Source of the DNA: an uncultured bacterium | Lineage (GTDB): Bacteria; Bdellovibrionota_C; UBA2361; JANWWW01 | DNA: 20,750 bases | Assembly: GCA_938038205.1 (NCBI GenBank) | Contig: CALHSA010000010.1 | Location: 1 to 20,750 of the forward strand | Reading direction: 5' to 3' | Shown: positions 7,350 through 14,724 of the stretch, piece by piece | How positions within the stretch are numbered: the stretch's first letter is position 1 | How the letters are laid out: every line of letters begins with the position of its first letter | Notes under the pieces: model-generated | Database searches by the model: none | What the model saw: only the letters and a program-made list of their open reading frames with translations | What the model was told of the DNA's origin: nothing | Made by a program: the position numbers and the translations under genes

Positions 7350-8384
7350 ATGGACAATATCGAAAAAAATGTAGAATTACTTAAGTCATTTTTCCCAAAT
7401 ATAAAAAAAATACGAGAAATTCCGATAGGTAATATTAACCAAACATTTCTAGTAAAAATTACTACTGGTACTATAATTGCTCAAAGGATAAACAAAAAAG
7501 TTTTTAATAACATCAAAGCCTTATCTCATAACCTTCAACAGTTTTTAGATGAGGTCCGAAAGAAACATGACCTGGCAGCTATAACCCCAGAATTTATAAC
7601 CTTTAAAAATAAAGTTATAAATCCTGATTCAGAGGGGAATTACTGGAAGTTTTCTAAACACATTCCTAATTCAATTTGTAATCAATATCCTACCTGTTCA
7701 GAACATGCATATTTAGCTGCTACCACACTTGCGATTTTTCACAGAAATGCAGTTAATTTTAAGGTAAGAAAATTTAGAACAGTCATCAGAGATTTTTTTA
7801 ATCCGAAAAAAAAATTAAGTTTTTTTAAAAAGGCATTAAAACAAGGTGTAAAAGACCGAATTAAACAATCTCAAGACCTCGTAAAAGCCATAGATAATTT
7901 TTACAAAAATATTGAAATTTATTTCTCTAAAATGGCTGAGATAAAAAAATATGTTCTACATCAAGATACAAAATTCGAGAATTTCCTAATAACGCCAAAA
8001 AAGGCATATTTAATTGACCATGACACTTTGCAACCAGGTTCGATTGTACTTGATTTGGGTGATTTCTTGAGAACAGTGGCATTTAGCTCCAAAGAAGATC
8101 AGGTTGAGATTTTAGAGCCGAATCCTGATTTCGTAAAAGCTGCTCTTGAGGGGCTTAAGATTTTAAATTACTTTAGGGTTTTTAGGTTAGAACCAGAACT
8201 TTTTTCCTTAGCTCCGTGTTTAGTTTCATTCATCTTATCAATCAGATTCTTAGCTGACTTTTTACTAGGTGATGTGTATTTTAAGATCTCTTATGAGAAT
8301 CAAAATCTCTTACGAGCTAAATCTCAATTTCTGAAAGCACTTTGTTTGTACAAGATCAGAAAGTCTTTTAGTAAAGTTTTTTAA
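7350..8384 (+). CDS. Phosphotransferase (APH/NahK-like, N-acetylhexosamine 1-kinase family)
   Basis: This 344-aa protein has the aminoglycoside-phosphotransferase kinase fold. The N-lobe has the glycine-containing loop PIGNINQTF (25-33) and IIAQRINKKVF (42-52), which closely resembles the NahK-type LQRIN motif. The catalytic loop is HQDTKFEN (204-211, Asp206), and the metal-binding segment is LIDHDTLQPGS (221-231), followed by DLGDFLRT. This pattern is typical of N-acetylhexosamine kinases rather than antibiotic kinases. The substrate here is inferred to be a sugar; acceptor residues cannot be checked by eye. Lysine-rich in the middle (140-180). It is followed by the OleA-like gene after 51 bp on the same strand; no functional link is evident. 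Confidence 0.78.
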   Translation: MDNIEKNVELLKSFFPNIKKIREIPIGNINQTFLVKITTGTIIAQRINKKVFNNIKALSHNLQQFLDEVRKKHDLAAITPEFITFKNKVINPDSEGNYWKFSKHIPNSICNQYPTCSEHAYLAATTLAIFHRNAVNFKVRKFRTVIRDFFNPKKKLSFFKKALKQGVKDRIKQSQDLVKAIDNFYKNIEIYFSKMAEIKKYVLHQDTKFENFLITPKKAYLIDHDTLQPGSIVLDLGDFLRTVAFSSKEDQVEILEPNPDFVKAALEGLKILNYFRVFRLEPELFSLAPCLVSFILSIRFLADFLLGDVYFKISYENQNLLRAKSQFLKALCLYKIRKSFSKVF

Positions 8385-8421
8385 TAACAAAATAGTGTGA
8401 TAAAAATCTCTTTTAATGATT

Positions 8422-8427
8422 TATAAT
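8422..8427 (+). promoter_or_regulatory. -10 element of the OleA-like gene
   Basis: A perfect TATAAT ends 8 nt before the ATG at 8436, so transcription would start 0-2 nt before the codon, giving a leaderless mRNA. No convincing -35 lies at 16-18 nt upstream. The site is within the 51-bp gap after the phosphotransferase stop. Confidence 0.5.
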
Positions 8428-8435
8428 AGTGTAGC

Positions 8436-9512
8436 ATGCTGAACTTCAGGTATCGTAACGTTGAGTTACTTGATTTTGAGTTTATGCCAGGGCCTGAAAA
8501 TTTCACGTCGGAAGAGTTAGAAGAGGAGATTAATATAAAAAGATTTGGATTACCAGGCGGCACAATTGAAAGGCTTACGGGGATTAAGAGCAGAAAAATG
8601 TGGCCAAAGGAAACTCTACCCTCTCAGGTAGCAAGTGAAGTTGCTCAAAAACTACTAGCTCGATGGGAAAAAAAAATACCAAAAATTGGGCTTCTTATCA
8701 ATTTTTCAGTTAGCAGAGATTACTTTGAACCCGCAACAAGTGTGTTAATTCACAGAAATCTTAATTTATCAAAAGACTGCATGTGTTTTGATATCTCTAA
8801 TGCTTGCATAGGATTCTCAAACGCATTATCAATTGCTAGTTCTATGATCGAATCTGGGAAAATAGAGGCAGCGCTTCTTGTAGCTTGTGAGACGGTAAGG
8901 GGGTTAGTAGAATCAACGATTCACCAAATCAAAAACAGTATCAATCTTGCACGAGAAGAATTCTTACGTTATCTTCCTGTTCTTACCCTTGGATCTGGAG
9001 CAGTCGCATGCCTTGTAACAAAGTCCTCCGGCAAAAGAAGTTTGACGCCACTTGCCTCTGCCTGTGCAAGTCATTCCGAGTTTGCTGATTTGTGTGAGGG
9101 AAATGCTGATTTCTGTGTTGCCGATTACGTCTTTGATAAAATAACCAAACTTGCTGATAAATCACCGATCATGAGAACAGAAGCAAGAAAATTAATTCAA
9201 ACGGCTGCACAAGTCGGAAAAAAAGTTTGGAACAGTTTACAAACAGTGATTGGTTGGTCATCTAATATGATTGATAGGATAATTTGTCACCAGGTCGGTA
9301 AACATGTGAATGAGTCTTGGTATCAGATAGTTGGTTTAGATAAATCTAAAGAGATTACTATTTATCCGGAGTTTGGTAACATGGGATCTGTAGCTCTCCC
9401 TGCAGCATTGATTCTCTCTGTGGAAAGAAATTTGGTGACCAAGAATCAAAATGTTTTAACTCTTGGATTTGGAAGTGGTCTAAATGCAATATTTACCGCA
9501 TGGAAATGGTAA
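8436..9512 (+). CDS. OleA-like thiolase-superfamily beta-ketoacyl synthase III
   Basis: This 358-aa thiolase-fold enzyme resembles OleA, which joins two fatty acyl-CoAs head to head by a Claisen condensation to a beta-keto acid, the first step of long-chain olefin synthesis. The stretch IGLLINFSVSRDYFEP (84-99) is very OleA-like. The OleA-specific second base Glu is Glu98, exactly 26 residues before the nucleophile Cys124 in SNACIGF; this is the spacing of Xanthomonas OleA Glu117/Cys143. The triad is completed by His285 (CHQVGKHVN) and Asn315 (FGNMGS). FabH lacks the Glu98 equivalent, so OleA-type is preferred over FabH. oleB, oleC and oleD are absent from the window. The stop codon directly abuts the valS stop on the other strand. 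Confidence 0.85.
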   Translation: MLNFRYRNVELLDFEFMPGPENFTSEELEEEINIKRFGLPGGTIERLTGIKSRKMWPKETLPSQVASEVAQKLLARWEKKIPKIGLLINFSVSRDYFEPATSVLIHRNLNLSKDCMCFDISNACIGFSNALSIASSMIESGKIEAALLVACETVRGLVESTIHQIKNSINLAREEFLRYLPVLTLGSGAVACLVTKSSGKRSLTPLASACASHSEFADLCEGNADFCVADYVFDKITKLADKSPIMRTEARKLIQTAAQVGKKVWNSLQTVIGWSSNMIDRIICHQVGKHVNESWYQIVGLDKSKEITIYPEFGNMGSVALPAALILSVERNLVTKNQNVLTLGFGSGLNAIFTAWKW

Positions 9513-12248
9513 CTAATTTAGATTTGCTAACTGAGCTTTTAATTCATCACGTTCCCTAATTAGATCCTCAAGTTTTTTTCTTTCCCGCTCAACTAAATCA
9601 GATGGCGCTTTAGTCGTAAACTCAGAATTTAAAAGATCCGTGAGCCTGCTTATACGGATTTCAGCCTGCTCAACGGCTTTTTGATACTCTGATTTTATTT
9701 GACTTATCTGAGTAGCTGAGAGTAAAACTTTTCTGTTGTTAACAAGTAAACTTGCATCCATGGAAATCGCATCCTGAACGTGCTGGCAACCTGATAATTT
9801 TTGAATTATGTCTATCTCATAAGGAACTTGCGGTTCAATCCAAAACTTAATAGGTTCTTTAAGGAAAATTTTTAATCTTCTCAAAATTTTTACAATTGCT
9901 TTCAAATTTAAAAATACAGCTTCATCCTGGTGTGAGTGATAATTATAGTCGTAAACTTCATCGAAACGTTTCTTCGCGAGCAATCCATCAAATTTTAGAA
10001 GCTCCGAGTGTAAGTACTCAGTTATGAATGGAGCATAAGGGTGAAACATAAAGAGTATATGCTCAATCAATTTAGAAAGAAGCAGCTTCTGTTCAGATTG
10101 ATATTCTGTCTTTAGTAAAATCTTTGATATCTCTATAATCCAGTCACAAAAGGTATCCCAAAAGTAAAGATAAATATTGTCCAAAACAGAGGAGAATTCA
10201 AAACTATTTAAACCCTTTTTGTACTCCTCGAGTTTTTGAAAGCTTGACTGATACCAAACTACATTCAAGGGATGATTGAGATTTGTTAATCTTTCTGATT
10301 TAGTGTAGTTGGCAGAAACGAATTTCGATGCATTTATTAATTTGTTGATAAACTTAGCCCAGGCTTCGCATTTTGCCATAGTGAACCTAACATCTCGCCC
10401 AGGTGAAAAACCACTTAATAAACTCAATCTAAGGACATCAGTGCCATACTTTTGTTGAATCTCTCCTGGTTCTATACCATTTCCACGGGATTTAGACATT
10501 TTTTGACCTTGTTCATCAAGTATTAGTCCATGAAAATACAGTTTCCTAAAAGGAATCTTACCAGTTCTATAAACTCCTAATAAGATCATTCTACAAGCCC
10601 AAAAGAAAAGGATATCTCTCCCCATAACCATCATATGGGTTGGATAGATAGAGGGATCATAATTTGAATCCATCTCAATCAAGCCCTTCGCTGCCAAAGT
10701 TGTATAAGGCCATTGACCTGAGGAGAACCAAGTATCAAAAGTATCAGAATCTTGATAACACTCTGGAACAGGCATTTTAGAGACAGAAACCAGTTTGCCC
10801 GATTTATACCAAGCAGGTATTCTATGACCCCACCACAATTGTCTACTTACATTCCAATCTTTAAGATTCCTTAACCAATGAATAATGAGATTTTTGAACT
10901 CGCTTGGATAAACCTCTAATTCACCGGAATTAATTAGATTTAAAGCTTTTTCTGAGGCTTCAGAGAGATTTAACCACCACTGTTCTGTGATTAAGGGCTC
11001 AATTATATCTTTTGCCCTTTCAGAAATTGGAACCTTATGCGTAATTTCAGACGAGGTAATTAATAGATCTTGCTTTTTTAAACTTTGAAGTATGCGCTCT
11101 CTAGCCTCTAAGGTAGTTAAACCAGAATACCTTCCACCTTTCTCAGTTATTTTCCCATCTTTCCCAATAACCTGTATTACCTCTAGCCCTAACTCTTTTC
11201 CAATCTCAAAATCAAAAAAATCATGAGCCGGTGTAACCTTCAATGCTCCTGTTCCATATGTTGGGTCAACTCCTTTATGCGCTACTATTCTTACTTTTCG
11301 ACCAGTCTCTGGAACAACAACCTCCATACCAATAAGTGAACCGTACCTCGGATCATCTGGATTTACGGCAACAGCTGAGTCCCCTAACATTGTCTCAGGT
11401 CTAGTTGTTGCAACAATTATTCCTCTACCAGTGTCAAACTTGGGAAGGAAAATACATCTTCTTTCATCTAAACTCTTGAAGTATACAAATTCGCCGAGAT
11501 CATTGATCTTTATAGATTTTGATGGCGGTTCACTATCAAAATTAATTACAACCGCATTATTGAGTTTTTCGTAATCACCCGTCCAATTTTCAGCTGGTTC
11601 ATTCAGAGTTGCCTCTTGAATTCTCTCAACCCAAGGATAAAGGATATAATAAAGAATTCCCTTTTGCTCAACATACTCTACCTCAATATCAGATATTGAC
11701 GTATTTGACTCAACAGACCAATTAACAATACGATCAGCTTTATAAGCGAGACCATCATTGTACAGTTTGACAAAAGTATCAATCACAATCTCAGATACGG
11801 CTGGATCCAAGGTAAATAACTCATAGTCCCAATCAGCTCCCAAACCTAAACTTTTCTCTTGAGCTCTCATGTATTGAGCTCTATCCATACAAAACTCGTA
11901 ACACTTAGAATATATTTCCTCCCTTGATAATTCTGCAGGATTTATTCCCTTTGATTTAAGGTACTTTTCAAATACCACTTGAGTTTGAATACCTGCATGA
12001 TCTTTGCCCGGAACAAGAAGTACATTGAAACCACTTTGTCTTTTAAATCTGCCAATACAATCCATGATTGTGTAACCAAAAGAGTGTCCTAAATGCAATT
12101 CGCCGTTTGCGTTTGGTGGAGGTAGAACAAAGATAAAATTGTTGTCACACGAGTCTTTTTTAAACTTAAAACAACTCTCTTTTACCCATTGCTCGTAGAT
12201 AGCAGATTCATCCAAAACAAGATCTTTACCAAGTTTGATTTTATACAT
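9513..12248 (-). CDS. valS: Valyl-tRNA synthetase
   Basis: This class I synthetase charges tRNA-Val with valine. At 911 aa it is near the usual bacterial length. The HIGH signature is HLGH (52-55) within PPPNANGELHLGH. The CP1 editing domain covers about 200-420, including TTRPETMLGD (281-290) and APAHD-like TPAHDFFD. NVSRQLWWGHRIPAW (466-480) and DTWFSSGQWP (505-514) are family hallmarks, and the second signature KMSKS is at 583-587. A C-terminal coiled-coil arm spans about 840-911, with the KAPxxLVExERKKL pattern. The segment between RIPAW and DTWFSS is somewhat short. ATG at 12248, with a promoter-like TTGGAA-17-CATAAT ending 9 nt before it. It is the last gene of the long minus-strand run and abuts the OleA-like gene tail to tail. 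Confidence 0.97.
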   Translation of the reverse strand: MYKIKLGKDLVLDESAIYEQWVKESCFKFKKDSCDNNFIFVLPPPNANGELHLGHSFGYTIMDCIGRFKRQSGFNVLLVPGKDHAGIQTQVVFEKYLKSKGINPAELSREEIYSKCYEFCMDRAQYMRAQEKSLGLGADWDYELFTLDPAVSEIVIDTFVKLYNDGLAYKADRIVNWSVESNTSISDIEVEYVEQKGILYYILYPWVERIQEATLNEPAENWTGDYEKLNNAVVINFDSEPPSKSIKINDLGEFVYFKSLDERRCIFLPKFDTGRGIIVATTRPETMLGDSAVAVNPDDPRYGSLIGMEVVVPETGRKVRIVAHKGVDPTYGTGALKVTPAHDFFDFEIGKELGLEVIQVIGKDGKITEKGGRYSGLTTLEARERILQSLKKQDLLITSSEITHKVPISERAKDIIEPLITEQWWLNLSEASEKALNLINSGELEVYPSEFKNLIIHWLRNLKDWNVSRQLWWGHRIPAWYKSGKLVSVSKMPVPECYQDSDTFDTWFSSGQWPYTTLAAKGLIEMDSNYDPSIYPTHMMVMGRDILFFWACRMILLGVYRTGKIPFRKLYFHGLILDEQGQKMSKSRGNGIEPGEIQQKYGTDVLRLSLLSGFSPGRDVRFTMAKCEAWAKFINKLINASKFVSANYTKSERLTNLNHPLNVVWYQSSFQKLEEYKKGLNSFEFSSVLDNIYLYFWDTFCDWIIEISKILLKTEYQSEQKLLLSKLIEHILFMFHPYAPFITEYLHSELLKFDGLLAKKRFDEVYDYNYHSHQDEAVFLNLKAIVKILRRLKIFLKEPIKFWIEPQVPYEIDIIQKLSGCQHVQDAISMDASLLVNNRKVLLSATQISQIKSEYQKAVEQAEIRISRLTDLLNSEFTTKAPSDLVERERKKLEDLIRERDELKAQLANLN

Positions 12249-12257
12249 ATTCTGAAA

Positions 12258-12286
12258 ATTATGAACAACTATAAGCTAATTTCCAA
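12258..12286 (-). promoter_or_regulatory. Putative promoter of valS with very short leader
   Basis: On the minus strand, TTGGAA (12281-12286) and CATAAT (12258-12263) are separated by 17 nt. The -10 ends 9 nt before ATG 12248, predicting a leader of about 2-3 nt. The -35 lies within the end of the pseudouridine synthase gene (stop 12276). Confidence 0.5.
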
Positions 12287-13007
12287 GATTAGGTATTAAG
12301 GTTCTAACTGCTTTTGAATATTGCGTATGGTCTAAAACCTTAAACTCACCAGGCTTCAACCCTCCAAGTTTGAATGGGCCAACCCTTATCCTTTTTAACT
12401 TTAAAACCGGATGGTATAACTTGTCGAAAACTTTCCTTATAACTCTATTGTGCCCCACTGAAATAGTAACCTCCAGCCATGAATTATTCCCATCTGAAGA
12501 AATAATTTTTAGGTCGTCGAACTTAACTATTTTCCCGTCTATCAAAACTCCTGACAGAACTTTTCTAACATCTTTTTCCTCAAGCTTGCCAGCTACTTTA
12601 ACCAAGTAAACCTTTGGAACCTTGTTTTTAGGATGAGATAAGAGGTAATTAAGCTCACCATCATTAGTGATAACCAAAAGTCCAGATGACCAATAATCTA
12701 ATCTACCCACAGGATCACATACTCGATACTCTCTTGGAAGGTAATCATATATAGTTCTTCTACCAAACTGATCGAACTTAGAGACTATAACTTGAGTTGG
12801 TTTATGAAAAAGAATAACGACTGGAGATTTTTTTTTTATTATTTTTCCATCAACCCTAACAACATTCTTAACACTGTTTATAATTTTCTTCGCATCCAAA
12901 ATAACTTTCTCATCAACCGTAACGTGCCCTCTCTTTATCTTTTCAAAAATTTGTCTTCTTGAAAGATTTGAACTCAAACTTAAAAAATGTATAAGACTAA
13001 GTTTCAT
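12276..13007 (-). CDS. rluB: RsuA/RluB/RluE-family pseudouridine synthase
   Basis: This 243-aa enzyme isomerises a specific uridine in rRNA to pseudouridine. An N-terminal S4 RNA-binding domain (about 1-60, SSNLSRRQIFEKIKRGHVTV) precedes the catalytic domain. The catalytic motif GRLDYWSSGLLVITNDG (101-117) contains the nucleophile Asp104, followed by LLSHPKNKVPKVYLV. The small RsuA-type layout with an S4 domain fits RluB, which acts on 23S rRNA, but RsuA or RluE specificity cannot be ruled out by eye; the symbol is provisional. ATG at 13007. It lies 15 nt after the stop of the 102-aa gene and 27 nt before valS, so it is probably operonic. No Shine-Dalgarno is visible. Confidence 0.88.
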   Translation of the reverse strand: MKLSLIHFLSLSSNLSRRQIFEKIKRGHVTVDEKVILDAKKIINSVKNVVRVDGKIIKKKSPVVILFHKPTQVIVSKFDQFGRRTIYDYLPREYRVCDPVGRLDYWSSGLLVITNDGELNYLLSHPKNKVPKVYLVKVAGKLEEKDVRKVLSGVLIDGKIVKFDDLKIISSDGNNSWLEVTISVGHNRVIRKVFDKLYHPVLKLKRIRVGPFKLGGLKPGEFKVLDHTQYSKAVRTLIPNLGN

Positions 13008-13022
13008 TTGGTATTACGGCTA

Positions 13023-13331
13023 TTAACACTCAATAGCCTGACTCTTACCAAATATTATCGTTGAACAAAAACCTTTTATCAAACCATCTGGGGTAATTTC
13101 TTTTACTTCAATAAAAAAAATTCCAGTGTCAAAAATCCTTGAATACATTATTTTTAATTGATCTTTATCTCCTAAGTAAACCTCAGCCTCAATGTTAGAG
13201 TTTATAAGTATTCTTACCTGCCCATCGACTATCCTTAGATCATTTAAAATCCCAAACACCGGGTAGGTTTTACCTATCTCTGGATTGACTTCTTTTAGAT
13301 TAAATCCCGTGCTGAAGAAACTTTTTTTCAT
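13023..13331 (-). CDS. Hypothetical protein, 102 aa
   Basis: I do not recognise this family. The 102-residue sequence alternates short hydrophobic beta-like stretches (TYPVFGIL, QVRILINSNIEAEVYL, GIFFIEVKEI, STIIFG), suggesting a small beta-barrel or SH3/OB/PilZ-like domain; this is a guess from pattern only. No signal peptide or membrane segment is seen. It lies between mnmE (49 bp upstream) and the pseudouridine synthase (15 bp downstream), all on the minus strand, so a role in RNA modification or translation is possible by context alone. On the minus strand TTATAT ends 5 nt before the ATG at 13331, another possible short-leader start. Confidence 0.7.
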   Translation of the reverse strand: MKKSFFSTGFNLKEVNPEIGKTYPVFGILNDLRIVDGQVRILINSNIEAEVYLGDKDQLKIMYSRIFDTGIFFIEVKEITPDGLIKGFCSTIIFGKSQAIEC

Positions 13332-13380
13332 GACTTATATAATCCTAGTCTTAAAATTTTAAACACTTGCTTCAATTTTA

Positions 13381-14724
13381 TTACTTTCCAATACAAAATT
13401 TAGAGAAAATTTCCCCTAAAATTTCATCAGTGTGAATTTTACCAATAAGTTCATCCAAAACCGATATGGCATCCCTCACTCTTTGACAGCAAACATCAAG
13501 AGGCTCTAGAAACTTAGTTTCTAAAAGTGAATCTATTTGAGCTACAAATTCATTAAGTAAGTATGCCTGCCTACTTGTTAGCGCAAAGAGTGCTGAATCC
13601 CCCTGGTGTCTCAAAGCTAGAAAATTTTCAATTGTTTTTATCAAATCAACCCTTGATTCAGGTTTTAAAGCACAAATCGGCAAGATTCTAAAAAACCTAT
13701 CTGATTCTGAAACCTGTGGTACTGAATGAATATCAGTTTTGTTTAAAATTAAAACTACATCAGAAATGTTCAGATTCTTAATTAAAGATAACGTAAGACT
13801 TAAATCTACGCCGCAGTCATGAACCAGGAAAATAAGGTCAGATGACTGGAGGTTTTTGTATGCTAATTCAACACCTTTTCTCTCTATTGGATCATTCGAA
13901 TCTCTAATACCCGCTGAATCAATTATTTTAACATTAAAGCCATTAATGAAAATTTCGGCTTCTAAATAATCACGAGTGGTGCCAGGTATGTCAGACACTA
14001 TTGCTCTATCATAACCTAGGAGTAGATTAAAGATTGATGATTTTCCAGCATTCGGTAAACCCAAAATTAAAACCCGTGGACCATCCAACAATGACCGAGA
14101 TAAATTGTAATTTCTGAGAATTAATCTAATTTCTTCCGCCATTTTTTTAAAATCCTCAGCCAATAACTCTAGATTCAAAGATCCAATATCCTCTTCTGAA
14201 AAATCAATGTGAGCCTCTAAAAATGCCAAGTTTCTCAGCAGTTTGTTACGAAGCTCAGAGTAAAAATTTGAGAGATGTCCCAGATATCCAAGCCTAGCAT
14301 TTTTTAATGCAAAATCTGAGCTAGCAGAGATATACATATTTAAAGCCTCTGCCTGAATGATATCTATCTTTCCTGAGAGATACGCCCTTTTTGAAAACTC
14401 ACCTGGCTCTGCATCATAAAAACCTATACTTCTTAAAATATCAAAAATTTTATAAATGATTAGAGGATTCCCGTGTACCGAGAGCTCAACCATGTCCTCA
14501 CCCGTGAAACTTTTAGGAGCCTTGAAATATGTCATTACGGCCTCGTCAAGTATCTCTCCGTCTGGAGAGAGAATTTTAACAAGGGTTGCAACACGAGGTC
14601 TAACTTGTCCAACTCGCAAAATCTTCCTTAATCGATTTAAACAGTCATCTCCACTAATTCTTATCAATGCTATTGCACTTCTAGCTAAAGGAGTAGCGAG
14701 ACTAAAAATTACTCGAGAAGACAC
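13381..14724 (-). CDS. mnmE: tRNA modification GTPase MnmE
   Basis: MnmE with MnmG installs the 5-carboxymethylaminomethyl group on wobble uridine 34 of certain tRNAs. The protein is 447 aa. The N-terminal formyl-THF-binding domain starts IFSLATPLARSAIALIRISG, and a central helical domain follows. The embedded G domain has GLPNAGKS (222-229), PGTTRD (247-252), DSAG (269-272; usually DTAG) and NKTD (328-331). The C-terminal catalytic FCIGK (443-447) is diagnostic. The start is GTG at 14724, sharing one base with the yidC stop (TAGTG), which indicates translational coupling. mnmG is not in the window. Confidence 0.97.
   Translation of the reverse strand: MSSRVIFSLATPLARSAIALIRISGDDCLNRLRKILRVGQVRPRVATLVKILSPDGEILDEAVMTYFKAPKSFTGEDMVELSVHGNPLIIYKIFDILRSIGFYDAEPGEFSKRAYLSGKIDIIQAEALNMYISASSDFALKNARLGYLGHLSNFYSELRNKLLRNLAFLEAHIDFSEEDIGSLNLELLAEDFKKMAEEIRLILRNYNLSRSLLDGPRVLILGLPNAGKSSIFNLLLGYDRAIVSDIPGTTRDYLEAEIFINGFNVKIIDSAGIRDSNDPIERKGVELAYKNLQSSDLIFLVHDCGVDLSLTLSLIKNLNISDVVLILNKTDIHSVPQVSESDRFFRILPICALKPESRVDLIKTIENFLALRHQGDSALFALTSRQAYLLNEFVAQIDSLLETKFLEPLDVCCQRVRDAISVLDELIGKIHTDEILGEIFSKFCIGK

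Noticed and set aside
7350-8384. Aminoglycoside resistance kinase
   Set aside because: Motifs (QRINKKVF, HQDTKFEN, IDHDTLQPGS) fit the N-acetylhexosamine-kinase branch rather than antibiotic kinases.
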